Source of the DNA: JAGNGI01 sp035448825
GTDB taxonomy: Bacteria > Fidelibacterota > UBA2242
Assembly (NCBI GenBank): GCA_035448825.1
Contig: DAOTJS010000026.1
Location: 1 to 24,344 of the forward strand
DNA: 24,344 nucleotides
Direction: 5' to 3'
Shown here: positions 1 through 7,290 of the stretch, in pieces
How the letters are laid out: every line of letters starts with the position of its first letter
How positions within the stretch are numbered: the stretch's first letter is position 1
Translations under genes and position numbers: made by a program
Notes under the pieces: model-generated
What the model was told of the DNA's origin: nothing
The model's input: only the letters and a program-made list of their open reading frames with translations
The model's database searches: none

Positions 1-56
1 CCAGCGCCGATGATACTGCCCTGGCAACGGGGTGGAAAAGTAGGTCGTCACCGGGG
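1..56 (+). rRNA. rrf: 5S ribosomal RNA, 3' end only (partial)
   Basis: The first bases match the 3' half of bacterial 5S rRNA: a GCGCCGATGATACTGC segment, a CCTGGCAACGGGG hairpin region, then a GGAAAAGTAGGTCGTC segment equivalent to the conserved loop E and helix IV/V bases. The 5' half lies outside the window, so the rest of an rRNA operon (23S, 16S) is expected upstream. The exact 3' end is uncertain by a few bases; it was placed after CCGGGG. An intrinsic terminator follows directly, which fits 5S being the last gene of the operon. Confidence 0.85.
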
Positions 57-63
57 AACCTTT

Positions 64-88
64 AATCCCGCTCCGGCGGGATTTTTTT
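64..88 (+). terminator. Rho-independent terminator of the rRNA operon
   Basis: A perfect 8-base-pair stem (AATCCCGC at 64-71 with GCGGGATT at 76-83) closes a TCCG tetraloop and runs into seven T residues (82-88). It sits 8 bases after the apparent end of 5S rRNA, as expected for an rrn operon terminator. Bases 89-239 hold no ORF. A weak inverted repeat there (AAATAAC at 164-170, GTTATTT at 190-196) is too loose to call. Confidence 0.9.
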
Positions 89-239
89 ATTGTATCTCGT
101 TTCACCTTGTCTTATATTCAATACGTGTCATCGCTAGGTAGAGGCAAATTTGAATCAAAGGAAAAATAACTCTTGTTCTATCTCACAGTGTTATTTATTC
201 AGTACCTTTAGATTAAAAAGTGTATAATATGGAGGATAT

Positions 240-1463
240 ATGAAAATAAAATTTAAATGTCTTCTACCCCTAATTCTATTGGGTTCAGTACTGTTTGCCC
301 AGAATGTGAACGGGATTCTCGACCTTAGAACCAATTATTTCTACAATTTTGAAGTCTATTACCTGCTTGATTTTGATTTTAACAACGGCCGTAATAATCC
401 CGATATGTTCTCTTATTCCCTGTACTATTTACCTGATGATGGTATTACTCCAATCCCAATTAAAATCGAATTCGAATGGATTGCCAATATTCCAGCTGTG
501 AATATGTATAACCACCGAATCTTATATGTAATCACCCGACCATTTGAGTTTAATGGGGAAGTCACTCTGACGACTCGAGATATTGATCAAAATATGCGCA
601 GTATTTACTACACCGATGGAAGACTGTGTAATATTAGTGTGGATCGTTTTGAACAGGATTTGCAACGGTTACAATCCATTATTCTTTCAACCGGTGGAAA
701 ATTGCCAGCCGGAAGTTACCTGTTTACGTTAAATATTACCGATCAGTATGATAATCTCCTGAAGAGCCAAACTCAAACGATTGAGGTTTCCAATCCGACT
801 ACGCTGGAATTGATTGCGCCCGGTGGAGAATTGGAGGATAATTTCGAAATTGCAACTACCTTACCGACTTTTCAATGGGAATCAATTGATTTTATGTGGA
901 GTAAAACTAATTGCCCAAAATGTGGTTATGCCATCCGCGTGGCAGAATATGATCCTACCAGACACAATTCCGCCGATCAGGCTTTGAAAGATCGCGCCAA
1001 TTTACCGTTTCCCGATAATAATGATTATTATCCATTGCCATCATCGAAGGTCTCCAGTGTTGTTGGACTGGATTTGTATACAGCTGGTACCGTTTTCCAA
1101 TATCCCCTGACGGGTGCCAAACCGCTGGAAGCCGGCAAAACCTATGTCTGGCAGATTCGGAAAACATTTCCCACTACTTCTGGGTCTGAGTCCGTCTTGA
1201 GCCCGATTTTCGCTTTTAAAATTCAATCATTAGGACAAACCAGTTATTCCGGAATAGATGTCTCTCAGTACGTAGCTCTCCTGAACCAAATTCCAGAAAT
1301 CAATCCTGAATGGTTTAAAGCAGGTGGCGCATTATATGGGTATGTTCCTACCGGGATAATTATCTTAAATGGCAATCAACGTATTACTCTCGATCAACTG
1401 TCAGTGCTGGTGGGCCAATTTATGACTGGTCAAGTTTCCATTAAATCTATCACGATTGAATAG
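240..1463 (+). CDS. Secreted protein of unknown function with CxxC motif
   Basis: I do not recognise this 407-residue protein. Residues 1-20 form a signal peptide (lysine-rich start, LLPLILLGSVLFA core, cleavage likely before QNVNG), so it is exported to the periplasm or beyond. Residues about 20-185 are rich in aromatic and beta-forming residues. Residues about 190-330 open with a segment of the type LELIAPGG...LPTFQWES and end in GKTYVWQIRKTF...SPIFAFKI, which resembles a fibronectin- or Ig-like fold seen in FCB surface proteins. A CPKC motif lies near residue 225. The start is supported by a GGAGG ribosome site at 231-235, four bases before the ATG. The FecR gene follows after 11 bases, so the two are probably co-transcribed. 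A role in an envelope complex with its neighbours is inference only. Confidence 0.8.
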   Translation: MKIKFKCLLPLILLGSVLFAQNVNGILDLRTNYFYNFEVYYLLDFDFNNGRNNPDMFSYSLYYLPDDGITPIPIKIEFEWIANIPAVNMYNHRILYVITRPFEFNGEVTLTTRDIDQNMRSIYYTDGRLCNISVDRFEQDLQRLQSIILSTGGKLPAGSYLFTLNITDQYDNLLKSQTQTIEVSNPTTLELIAPGGELEDNFEIATTLPTFQWESIDFMWSKTNCPKCGYAIRVAEYDPTRHNSADQALKDRANLPFPDNNDYYPLPSSKVSSVVGLDLYTAGTVFQYPLTGAKPLEAGKTYVWQIRKTFPTTSGSESVLSPIFAFKIQSLGQTSYSGIDVSQYVALLNQIPEINPEWFKAGGALYGYVPTGIIILNGNQRITLDQLSVLVGQFMTGQVSIKSITIE

Positions 1464-1474
1464 GAGACGCTAAA

Positions 1475-2164
1475 ATGAAGAGAAAGATTCTATTCAAACT
1501 GCTATTAGTAATAATATTTTTCGCTACGGTCGGATTCAGTCAGGATAAAATTGCGTTGATTCTAAAAGTCCGCGGTGAAACCAGCATCAAACGTTCAACC
1601 GATTCTGAATTTAAAAAAGGGCTAAAAATCGGCGATAACATTTACTCAAGAGATAAAATCAAAACTGGAAAAGATGGTTTCGTAGTATTAGTATTTCTCG
1701 ATGATAAGAGCCAGATAAAGATTCGTGAAAATTCCGAGATGGAAATATCCGGCGAACGTAATAAAGGTTCGATTTCGAAACAGGTAGATATGCAATTTGG
1801 GACTCTAAAAGCTGAAGTCAATCCGACTAAAAAGGGCGATTTTGTGATCGCTACCCCGACTTCAGTCGCATCGGTCAAAGGAACTGTCTTTTGGGTGATT
1901 TCTGATCCAGTCAATGGTGATGTATTTTATGGCATTTCGGGTAGTATTGAAGTCACCAATAATAAGGGTGGCGGTGTGATCGTTGTCGGCGCTAACCAGA
2001 CTGGTGTTTCGACCCCGGCTGGCAATGTCAATGTCGAAAATACCCCAGCTGGGGCTCAGCCGATTGATGAAGATGCCGAAGAGTTCGAAAAAAATAATGA
2101 ATTAAAAATTCAATTGCGTAACCCCTCCGGAGAGACTAAGACAATTAAAATAGAATATAAATAA
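1475..2164 (+). CDS. FecR domain-containing exported protein
   Basis: A 229-residue protein with a signal peptide (residues 1-22, core LLLVIIFFATVGFS). Residues about 55-165 match the FecR domain pattern: a GLKIGDNIYSRDKIKTGKDG opening, a VVLVFLDDKSQIKIRENSE middle, and the hallmark ATPTSVASVKGTVFWV segment near residues 125-140. FecR domains act in the periplasm. In iron transport FecR relays outer-membrane receptor state to a sigma factor, but stand-alone exported FecR-domain proteins without a sigma partner are common and mostly uncharacterised. No sigma or anti-sigma gene is visible here and there is no cytoplasmic or membrane anchor beyond the signal sequence, so classical FecIR signalling is unlikely. 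The C-terminal tail (about 185-229) is acidic, then ends in a short beta-like segment. AGGAG at 1462-1466 supports the start. Confidence 0.85.
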   Translation: MKRKILFKLLLVIIFFATVGFSQDKIALILKVRGETSIKRSTDSEFKKGLKIGDNIYSRDKIKTGKDGFVVLVFLDDKSQIKIRENSEMEISGERNKGSISKQVDMQFGTLKAEVNPTKKGDFVIATPTSVASVKGTVFWVISDPVNGDVFYGISGSIEVTNNKGGGVIVVGANQTGVSTPAGNVNVENTPAGAQPIDEDAEEFEKNNELKIQLRNPSGETKTIKIEYK

Positions 2165-2197
2165 ACAATTTCATTTTTAGTTATTAATTTAGTAGTT

Positions 2198-4807
2198 ATG
2201 TTAAGGAATAAATCAGTACGTCGAATTATAACCAATTCATCGTTGGTTTTAACGTTATTTTGTGGGCTAGCCTACTCTCAAACCAAGATTTTACATTCAC
2301 CGCCCCGTGAAGTATATGTCGGCTCACCGGTTTTGATTGAGGCGATTGTGGATCAGCTAGTTGCCGAGATTCGGAATGTAAAAATCTATTATCGAGAATC
2401 CGGGCAGGAGTCTTTTCTTGAAGATGATATGAATGAGATTATGGGGGTTTTCAAGTATTATATTCCTGCGAAATTCGTCACTGATAATGGCATCGAATAT
2501 CTTATAATGGCGGAATTTGTGAATGGCAGTATGGCTGCTTTTCCGGAAGTTGATCCTTTTAATGTGCCGATGTTCATAAGCGCCCGCCGGAAGGCTGGTG
2601 AAGCGGAAATTACTCCGGATGTTATTCAGGCCAACCTGTTGGGTGGCACACCCAGTAATGTTATTATCCTTAGCCCTGAAGAATCTCAAGTTGTAGCCTC
2701 TTCAGAAGTCTTAATAGCCGTGTCTTTGTTCAATGCTGAGAATATTGCTCTCCATACTATTAAAGTCGAAATTGACGGAAATAATATCACCCCAATTAGT
2801 CAAATAGAGGAAGACCTGATTATAGCCAGACCCCAAAACCTGCGACCAGGTATCCATACAATCAGAATCACTTTTGCCGATGTGAACGGGGCTTTCGGTA
2901 ATCCATTGCAGTGGAATTTTAGAGTAGTGGGTAGTGTAGGTGAAGCTGAAAGAGTATTTAAGTATAATGGCCGCGTTCTGGCTGAAGTAAATTCGGAACA
3001 AGTGCGGGGTATTTCCCAGAATATTCAGCAAGTGACAAGTGGTTTTAACGGTTCCTATGATTGGATAAAATTTCAAGCTAATGTCTTTGTTACTTCGGAA
3101 GAAAGTCCGTTTAAACAACCACGCAATCGTTACACTGCTGGCTTTTCTTCCAACTATTTCGAAATGAACTTCGGAGATATTAACCCCCAATTTTCGGAAT
3201 TTGGTTTAAGTGGAAAAAGAGTACGGGGAGTCGAGGCTCATCTAAAACTTAATTTTTTCAATCTACGGGTCATTGATGGAGAAACTGAGCGTAGTATCGA
3301 AGGTACAATCAGTGATGTACCAAAGATAGTCGTTTCAAGTGGTGATACCTTATTTGAGTATTCGCGCACCGGCTATACTTATGGTCAACGCCTTCTGGCT
3401 GTGCGCCCCTATTTCGGTTCCGGGAAACATTTTCAGCTAGGCTTTAATTTTATCAAAGCTATTGATGATACTCTCTCAGTTCACAAAGAAATGAATGACA
3501 TTTTTGCCAGCGGTAATCAGATTATCAGGATGGATGGTGCCACTCCTCAAGATAATATCGTCGTGGGTTCCGATTTGAAACTGGCATTTGATAATCAAAG
3601 ATTTGTCTGGAAAAATGCCGTCGCGCTCTCAATGTTGAATCGTAATATCAGTGGCGGTGCTTTGAGTAAAGACGATACCCTGGCGCTCGGGGATTTTAAT
3701 ATCCCAATCTCGACTTTCGGTTTCGATCCCAGTTCAATTGAAAAGATATTTATCATTAACAAGTATCAATTTCCGATTTCACCAATAGCTCTAGATTCTG
3801 TAGAAAATGTGAAGGATCCAATTTTAAAAATTCAAGTAGATGATTCGACTCAGCTGGCTTTTGGAATAAAGGAAATTCTTAATATGCCGTCCGCTGCTTT
3901 CCGCAGTACCTTGAATCTTAATTATTTCCATAATTATATCACGATCAAATACCAGCATATTGGCGGCTCTTTTTACTCGCTAGGAAATCCCTATATGCGC
4001 AAAGATATTCAAGGTTATATAATTTCTGACCGAATCCGCCTTTTCCAGAATAAAATATTTTTAAACCTCAATTATGAACAGAATCGCGATAATTTGAATA
4101 ACGATAAGAATGCCACGACCACAACGTCATCATTTATGGCAGGTTTGTCGTTATTTCTGGGTGAGAATTTACCCAGAATTGATTTAAATACGGTGCAATA
4201 CGGGCGGAAAAACGATGCTACGACTGTGGATACGACCTGGTATGGAACGGCTTACGTGGATTCATTTAGCGTTAAGGATAACCGCGAATCGAATATCACC
4301 ACTCGTCAAGATATTCGTATTTCCCATAGTGTTAATTTTCTGAATGTTAAGAACACGCTGAATTTCTCGTGGTCGAGCTCTGATCGGAGCGATCGTCTGG
4401 CTGATAGTCGGCCGGAAGGTTATCTATTCAGTTCGATGAAAACTTCTATGATTAGTTTTGGTATCAACAGTACTTTTCCATTTCCTCTCCAAACCAATCT
4501 TAGTTTATCCAACAACCACAGTGAAAGCGGTTTAAATCCCGAGCCTTACGATTTCGTCTCTCTAGGGGCGCAAGGGCAATATGATTTTTTTAATAAAACT
4601 TTGGGAGTTTATGCTGGATATGGTTTGATGAATGGTAAGGGCTTAGCTGACTATACTCAAAATAATATCTTCGGCGGATTTATCTTTAACTTCAAGAAAA
4701 TTCACCAATTGCGGACCAATGTCAGGTATGTTTACCTTGATGATCGAAGCAGTGGTGAACAATTCCATGACCTGAGTTATTTTGTGACCTATTCCCTGAA
4801 TTTTTAG
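2198..4807 (+). CDS. Large exported protein: Ig-like N-terminus and probable outer-membrane beta-barrel
   Basis: An 869-residue protein with a signal peptide (about 1-27, ending GLAYSQ). Residues about 30-130 and 150-245 look like two Ig-like beta domains (PREVYVGSPVLIEAIV and VIILSPEESQVVASSEVLIAVSLF type strands; the second ends in a GIHTIRITFAD strand). From about residue 255 to the end the sequence alternates polar and hydrophobic residues in strand-length blocks separated by polar loops, with many N, S, Y and F, and the chain ends in YFVTYSLNF with a terminal phenylalanine. This pattern is typical of outer-membrane barrels inserted by BamA. I cannot assign a substrate or family. No Shine-Dalgarno site is visible before the ATG. 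It follows the FecR gene by 33 bases and precedes the cyclase by 16, so it may be the outer-membrane component of a local sensory unit (inference). Confidence 0.75.
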   Translation: MLRNKSVRRIITNSSLVLTLFCGLAYSQTKILHSPPREVYVGSPVLIEAIVDQLVAEIRNVKIYYRESGQESFLEDDMNEIMGVFKYYIPAKFVTDNGIEYLIMAEFVNGSMAAFPEVDPFNVPMFISARRKAGEAEITPDVIQANLLGGTPSNVIILSPEESQVVASSEVLIAVSLFNAENIALHTIKVEIDGNNITPISQIEEDLIIARPQNLRPGIHTIRITFADVNGAFGNPLQWNFRVVGSVGEAERVFKYNGRVLAEVNSEQVRGISQNIQQVTSGFNGSYDWIKFQANVFVTSEESPFKQPRNRYTAGFSSNYFEMNFGDINPQFSEFGLSGKRVRGVEAHLKLNFFNLRVIDGETERSIEGTISDVPKIVVSSGDTLFEYSRTGYTYGQRLLAVRPYFGSGKHFQLGFNFIKAIDDTLSVHKEMNDIFASGNQIIRMDGATPQDNIVVGSDLKLAFDNQRFVWKNAVALSMLNRNISGGALSKDDTLALGDFNIPISTFGFDPSSIEKIFIINKYQFPISPIALDSVENVKDPILKIQVDDSTQLAFGIKEILNMPSAAFRSTLNLNYFHNYITIKYQHIGGSFYSLGNPYMRKDIQGYIISDRIRLFQNKIFLNLNYEQNRDNLNNDKNATTTTSSFMAGLSLFLGENLPRIDLNTVQYGRKNDATTVDTTWYGTAYVDSFSVKDNRESNITTRQDIRISHSVNFLNVKNTLNFSWSSSDRSDRLADSRPEGYLFSSMKTSMISFGINSTFPFPLQTNLSLSNNHSESGLNPEPYDFVSLGAQGQYDFFNKTLGVYAGYGLMNGKGLADYTQNNIFGGFIFNFKKIHQLRTNVRYVYLDDRSSGEQFHDLSYFVTYSLNF

Positions 4808-4823
4808 GCACCCAAAGCCTCTA

Positions 4824-7082
4824 ATGAAAAAAAATACACTCAAACAGGCGGTGGGAGGAATAATTATAGCCCTCGTTCTGGCGTTCCTTGTTTCTATTCT
4901 TTTGGTGTTTGGCCTATTTCGTGAGATGGAATTGAAATCACTGGATGCGCGTTTTAAAAACCGCGGTCCGAAAGACGTTTCGCACTCCAAATTAATTATC
5001 GTTGCCATTGACGACCAGACTTTTAAAAGTTGCCGGGATCGCTACCCTTATCCGCGAGAATATTATGCCACCCTTATTGAAAATCTGGAGGAAGTCGGTA
5101 TTCAAACGATTATGTTTGATATTCAATTCACCGAACCGGATTATAAAAATCCACTGGGCGATTCGATTCTGGCTGATGCTATTCGGAAAAATGGCAATGT
5201 CATTCTGGCTGGAAAAGTTACCCGTGAGTTTAGCGTCGGCGGGGTCAATATTTATGCCGATAAGCCTTTGCCGATATTACTGGCAACCGGGAGTGACTGG
5301 GGAGTTGTCGGCGAAATTCAAGATCCTGATGGATTTACGCGCCGCTATCCCATTTTCGAGCAATATCAGGATAAAACGATCTACACTCTCGGCACCAAAG
5401 TTTTTTTCAAAGAGACCGGACTGCCTCGAGCCCCGGAATATAAATTTGAAGAAGGCTATTTCATTTTTAGCGATTCGACAAACGGTAACACCCAGCGTCT
5501 TTTAGCCCATCGCGGCAGTCTTGGTTGGGAGCAAACTATCCTGATCAATTATTACGGACCGGCTGGTACGTTCCCCACTTATTCGATGTCTGCGATACTC
5601 GACGACTCCGATTTTGATTTGAAAGATGAAGAGGATACCGATTACCTGGAAATGTTCAAAAGGAAGTCGACCTATCCGCTGGAATTACGGATTGCCTTGA
5701 TTGCCGATTCGACTCGCCAATTTGAGGCTATCTCGGCCCTGGCTGCCGGTGATACCGCCGGCGTTTTGGAAATCCTTGACGAAATCAATCCGTTTAGAGG
5801 AAAAATCGCTTTAGTGGGAGTATCTATCGAAGAATTGCATGACAATAAATTTACTCCTTTCTATAATTATGGTGATAATCGGCGTCTGATGCCGGGAGTC
5901 GAAACGCATGCCCACGCTATTCAAACCATGCTGGAACAGAGTTTTATTCGTGCTCTTCCGATTACGCTCAATATCATTTTCATTTTTGTAATCAGTGTGC
6001 TCACCGCAATTGCCGTGGCATTTGCTAGGCCTGTATTTGGGGGCGCTTTGTCTTTAATTTTAGGATTCGGGGCGATCGTATTTTCATACTGGATGTTTCG
6101 AGCCCATTCCGTCTGGGTGCAATTGGTGCCACTTTTAGTCGGCATTGCTACCAGTTATTTATCGAGTGTCGTTTATCAATTTCTGTCGGAGCAAAGAGAG
6201 AAAAGGAAAATTCGGAGTATGTTCCAGACATATATGAGCCCGAAAATCCTGAAGTATCTTGAGGATCATCCTGATGCTTTTAGCCTTTCTGGTGAAAAAC
6301 GCGAAGCGACGATGTTCTTCTCGGATGTCGCTAATTTTACCACCATATCTGAAAGTCTCTCAGCTGAAGAACTGGCCTTAGTTCTTAATAAATACTTGTC
6401 TCCAATGACCGAAATCCTGATGAAATACGACGGTTATGTAGATAAATATGAAGGCGATGCTATTATGTGCGATTTCGGTGTACCGATGGAGGATCCCGAT
6501 CACGCATGGAAAGCCTGTTTCGCGGCTATTGATCAGCAAGCGGAGCTGGAGGTGCTGCGCCCTCAAATTAAAAAAGACCACGGCGTAGATATTTTTGTGC
6601 GAATGGGAATCAACTCCGGAATTGTCAGTGCCGGTAATATGGGTTCCAATCAACGCTTTCAGTACACGGTTATGGGTGATGCCGTCAATCAGGCGTCTCG
6701 TTTCGAAGGCGCTAATAAGCAGTACGGTACTTATCTGATGATTGGTGAGGAAACCTACCGCCGGGCGCAGGACAAAATTGAAGTTCGCGTTCTCGATCGT
6801 CTCGTGGTAAAAGGTAAATTGAAACCAATTACGGTATATGAACTTCTGGGTCGTAAAGGTCAGGTAGATCCGAAAATGTTGCAGATTTGTGCTTATTTTA
6901 CTGAGGGAATCAATCTCTATTGGAATCGCCAGTGGGACGCCGCCACTACCGCCTTTGAAAAAGCCATTGCCGTTAAAGGAGAGGACAAGCCGTCGCGCGT
7001 TTTTATCGAGCGCTGTTATATTTATAAAAAGAACCCGCCCGGACCAGACTGGCAAGGCGAGTTCATTATGGAAACCAAATAA
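4824..7082 (+). CDS. CHASE2 domain adenylate/guanylate cyclase, class III
   Basis: A 752-residue membrane enzyme that should make cAMP (or cGMP) from the nucleoside triphosphate. A transmembrane segment at about 11-32 leads into an extracytoplasmic CHASE2 sensor (about 35-370), followed by three hydrophobic helices (about 376-445) and a cytoplasmic class III cyclase domain (about 480-665). All catalytic positions I can check are present: metal-binding D501 (FSDVANFT) and D545 (EGDAIM), the base-selecting pair K541 and T615, and transition-state residues N622 and R626 (GDAVNQASR). Lys plus Thr at the selecting positions is usual for bacterial adenylate cyclases, so cAMP is the more likely product. 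The C-terminus (about 670-752) is the short helical tail typical of CHASE2 cyclases, ending around PPGPDWQGEF. It closes the run of envelope-protein genes; the CHASE2 ligand is unknown. No cAMP receptor gene is visible in the window. Confidence 0.93.
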   Translation: MKKNTLKQAVGGIIIALVLAFLVSILLVFGLFREMELKSLDARFKNRGPKDVSHSKLIIVAIDDQTFKSCRDRYPYPREYYATLIENLEEVGIQTIMFDIQFTEPDYKNPLGDSILADAIRKNGNVILAGKVTREFSVGGVNIYADKPLPILLATGSDWGVVGEIQDPDGFTRRYPIFEQYQDKTIYTLGTKVFFKETGLPRAPEYKFEEGYFIFSDSTNGNTQRLLAHRGSLGWEQTILINYYGPAGTFPTYSMSAILDDSDFDLKDEEDTDYLEMFKRKSTYPLELRIALIADSTRQFEAISALAAGDTAGVLEILDEINPFRGKIALVGVSIEELHDNKFTPFYNYGDNRRLMPGVETHAHAIQTMLEQSFIRALPITLNIIFIFVISVLTAIAVAFARPVFGGALSLILGFGAIVFSYWMFRAHSVWVQLVPLLVGIATSYLSSVVYQFLSEQREKRKIRSMFQTYMSPKILKYLEDHPDAFSLSGEKREATMFFSDVANFTTISESLSAEELALVLNKYLSPMTEILMKYDGYVDKYEGDAIMCDFGVPMEDPDHAWKACFAAIDQQAELEVLRPQIKKDHGVDIFVRMGINSGIVSAGNMGSNQRFQYTVMGDAVNQASRFEGANKQYGTYLMIGEETYRRAQDKIEVRVLDRLVVKGKLKPITVYELLGRKGQVDPKMLQICAYFTEGINLYWNRQWDAATTAFEKAIAVKGEDKPSRVFIERCYIYKKNPPGPDWQGEFIMETK

Positions 7083-7096
7083 CCGCAGCGGTTTTT
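7083..7096 (+). terminator. Possible weak terminator after the cyclase gene
   Basis: A short GC-rich inverted repeat overlaps the cyclase stop codon (AACC, loop GCAGC, GGTT) and is followed by TTT. The stem is only four to six pairs with a tight loop, so termination would be weak at best. It marks a likely boundary between the cyclase gene and the PorX-like gene 200 bases downstream. Confidence 0.3.
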
Positions 7097-7197
7097 CGTC
7101 TCGTCCAACCTATTTAAGCCTTTATTTTCCTATAAATATATCTTTTACCAACGACCATTTTGCGTAAATTAGCTGGTGGTTCGTTAGTTATTATTAA

Positions 7198-7215
7198 TTG
7201 AAATTTTAATTTCAA
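7198..7215. promoter_or_regulatory. AT-rich palindrome upstream of porX-like gene, possible operator
   Basis: TTGAAATTTTAATTTCAA is an inverted repeat with 8-base arms and a 2-base centre. It lies 76 bases before the assigned start of the response regulator, in a 208-base gap. A second smaller palindrome, CAAAATCATTTTG, is at 7240-7252. The symmetry and position suit binding of a dimeric regulator, but AT-rich palindromes also occur by chance and no factor is identified. Confidence 0.3.
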
Positions 7216-7226
7216 GTTCGAAAATC

Positions 7227-7286
7227 ATGAGTTCTGAAACAAAATCATTTTGGAAAATGTTAATGACAAAAAGGATTATTGTGTGA
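7227..7286 (+). CDS. Possible 19-residue leader ORF before porX-like gene
   Basis: An ATG-initiated frame encodes MSSETKSFWKMLMTKRIIV and stops with TGA at 7284-7286, four bases before the ATG assigned to the response regulator. That spacing would allow translational coupling. The ORF has no obvious ribosome site and no recognisable family, and an ORF of this size is expected by chance, so it is offered only as a candidate leader peptide. Confidence 0.2.
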   Translation: MSSETKSFWKMLMTKRIIV

Positions 7287-7290
7287 TTCT

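Noticed and set aside
223..228. TATAAT just upstream of the first gene, as a -10 promoter element
   Set aside because: It sits only 12 bases before the ATG and directly abuts the ribosome site, so a transcript from it would lack the Shine-Dalgarno sequence; no -35 element is at the right spacing.
1475..2164. FecR as an iron-uptake anti-sigma factor
   Set aside because: There is no ECF sigma factor gene nearby and no cytoplasmic anti-sigma domain or internal membrane anchor; only the periplasmic FecR domain is present.
2711..3190. Antisense open frame of 159 codons inside the Ig/barrel gene
   Set aside because: It lies wholly within a continuous 869-codon gene, has no recognisable domain and no ribosome site.
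5002..5505. Second + strand frame of 167 codons inside the CHASE2 region
   Set aside because: It is an out-of-frame shadow of the CHASE2 domain; its translation has no coherent fold or family pattern.
6378..7055. Antisense open frame of 225 codons opposite the cyclase catalytic domain
   Set aside because: The + strand frame encodes an intact cyclase domain with all catalytic residues; the antisense translation shows no family signature and is a coding shadow.
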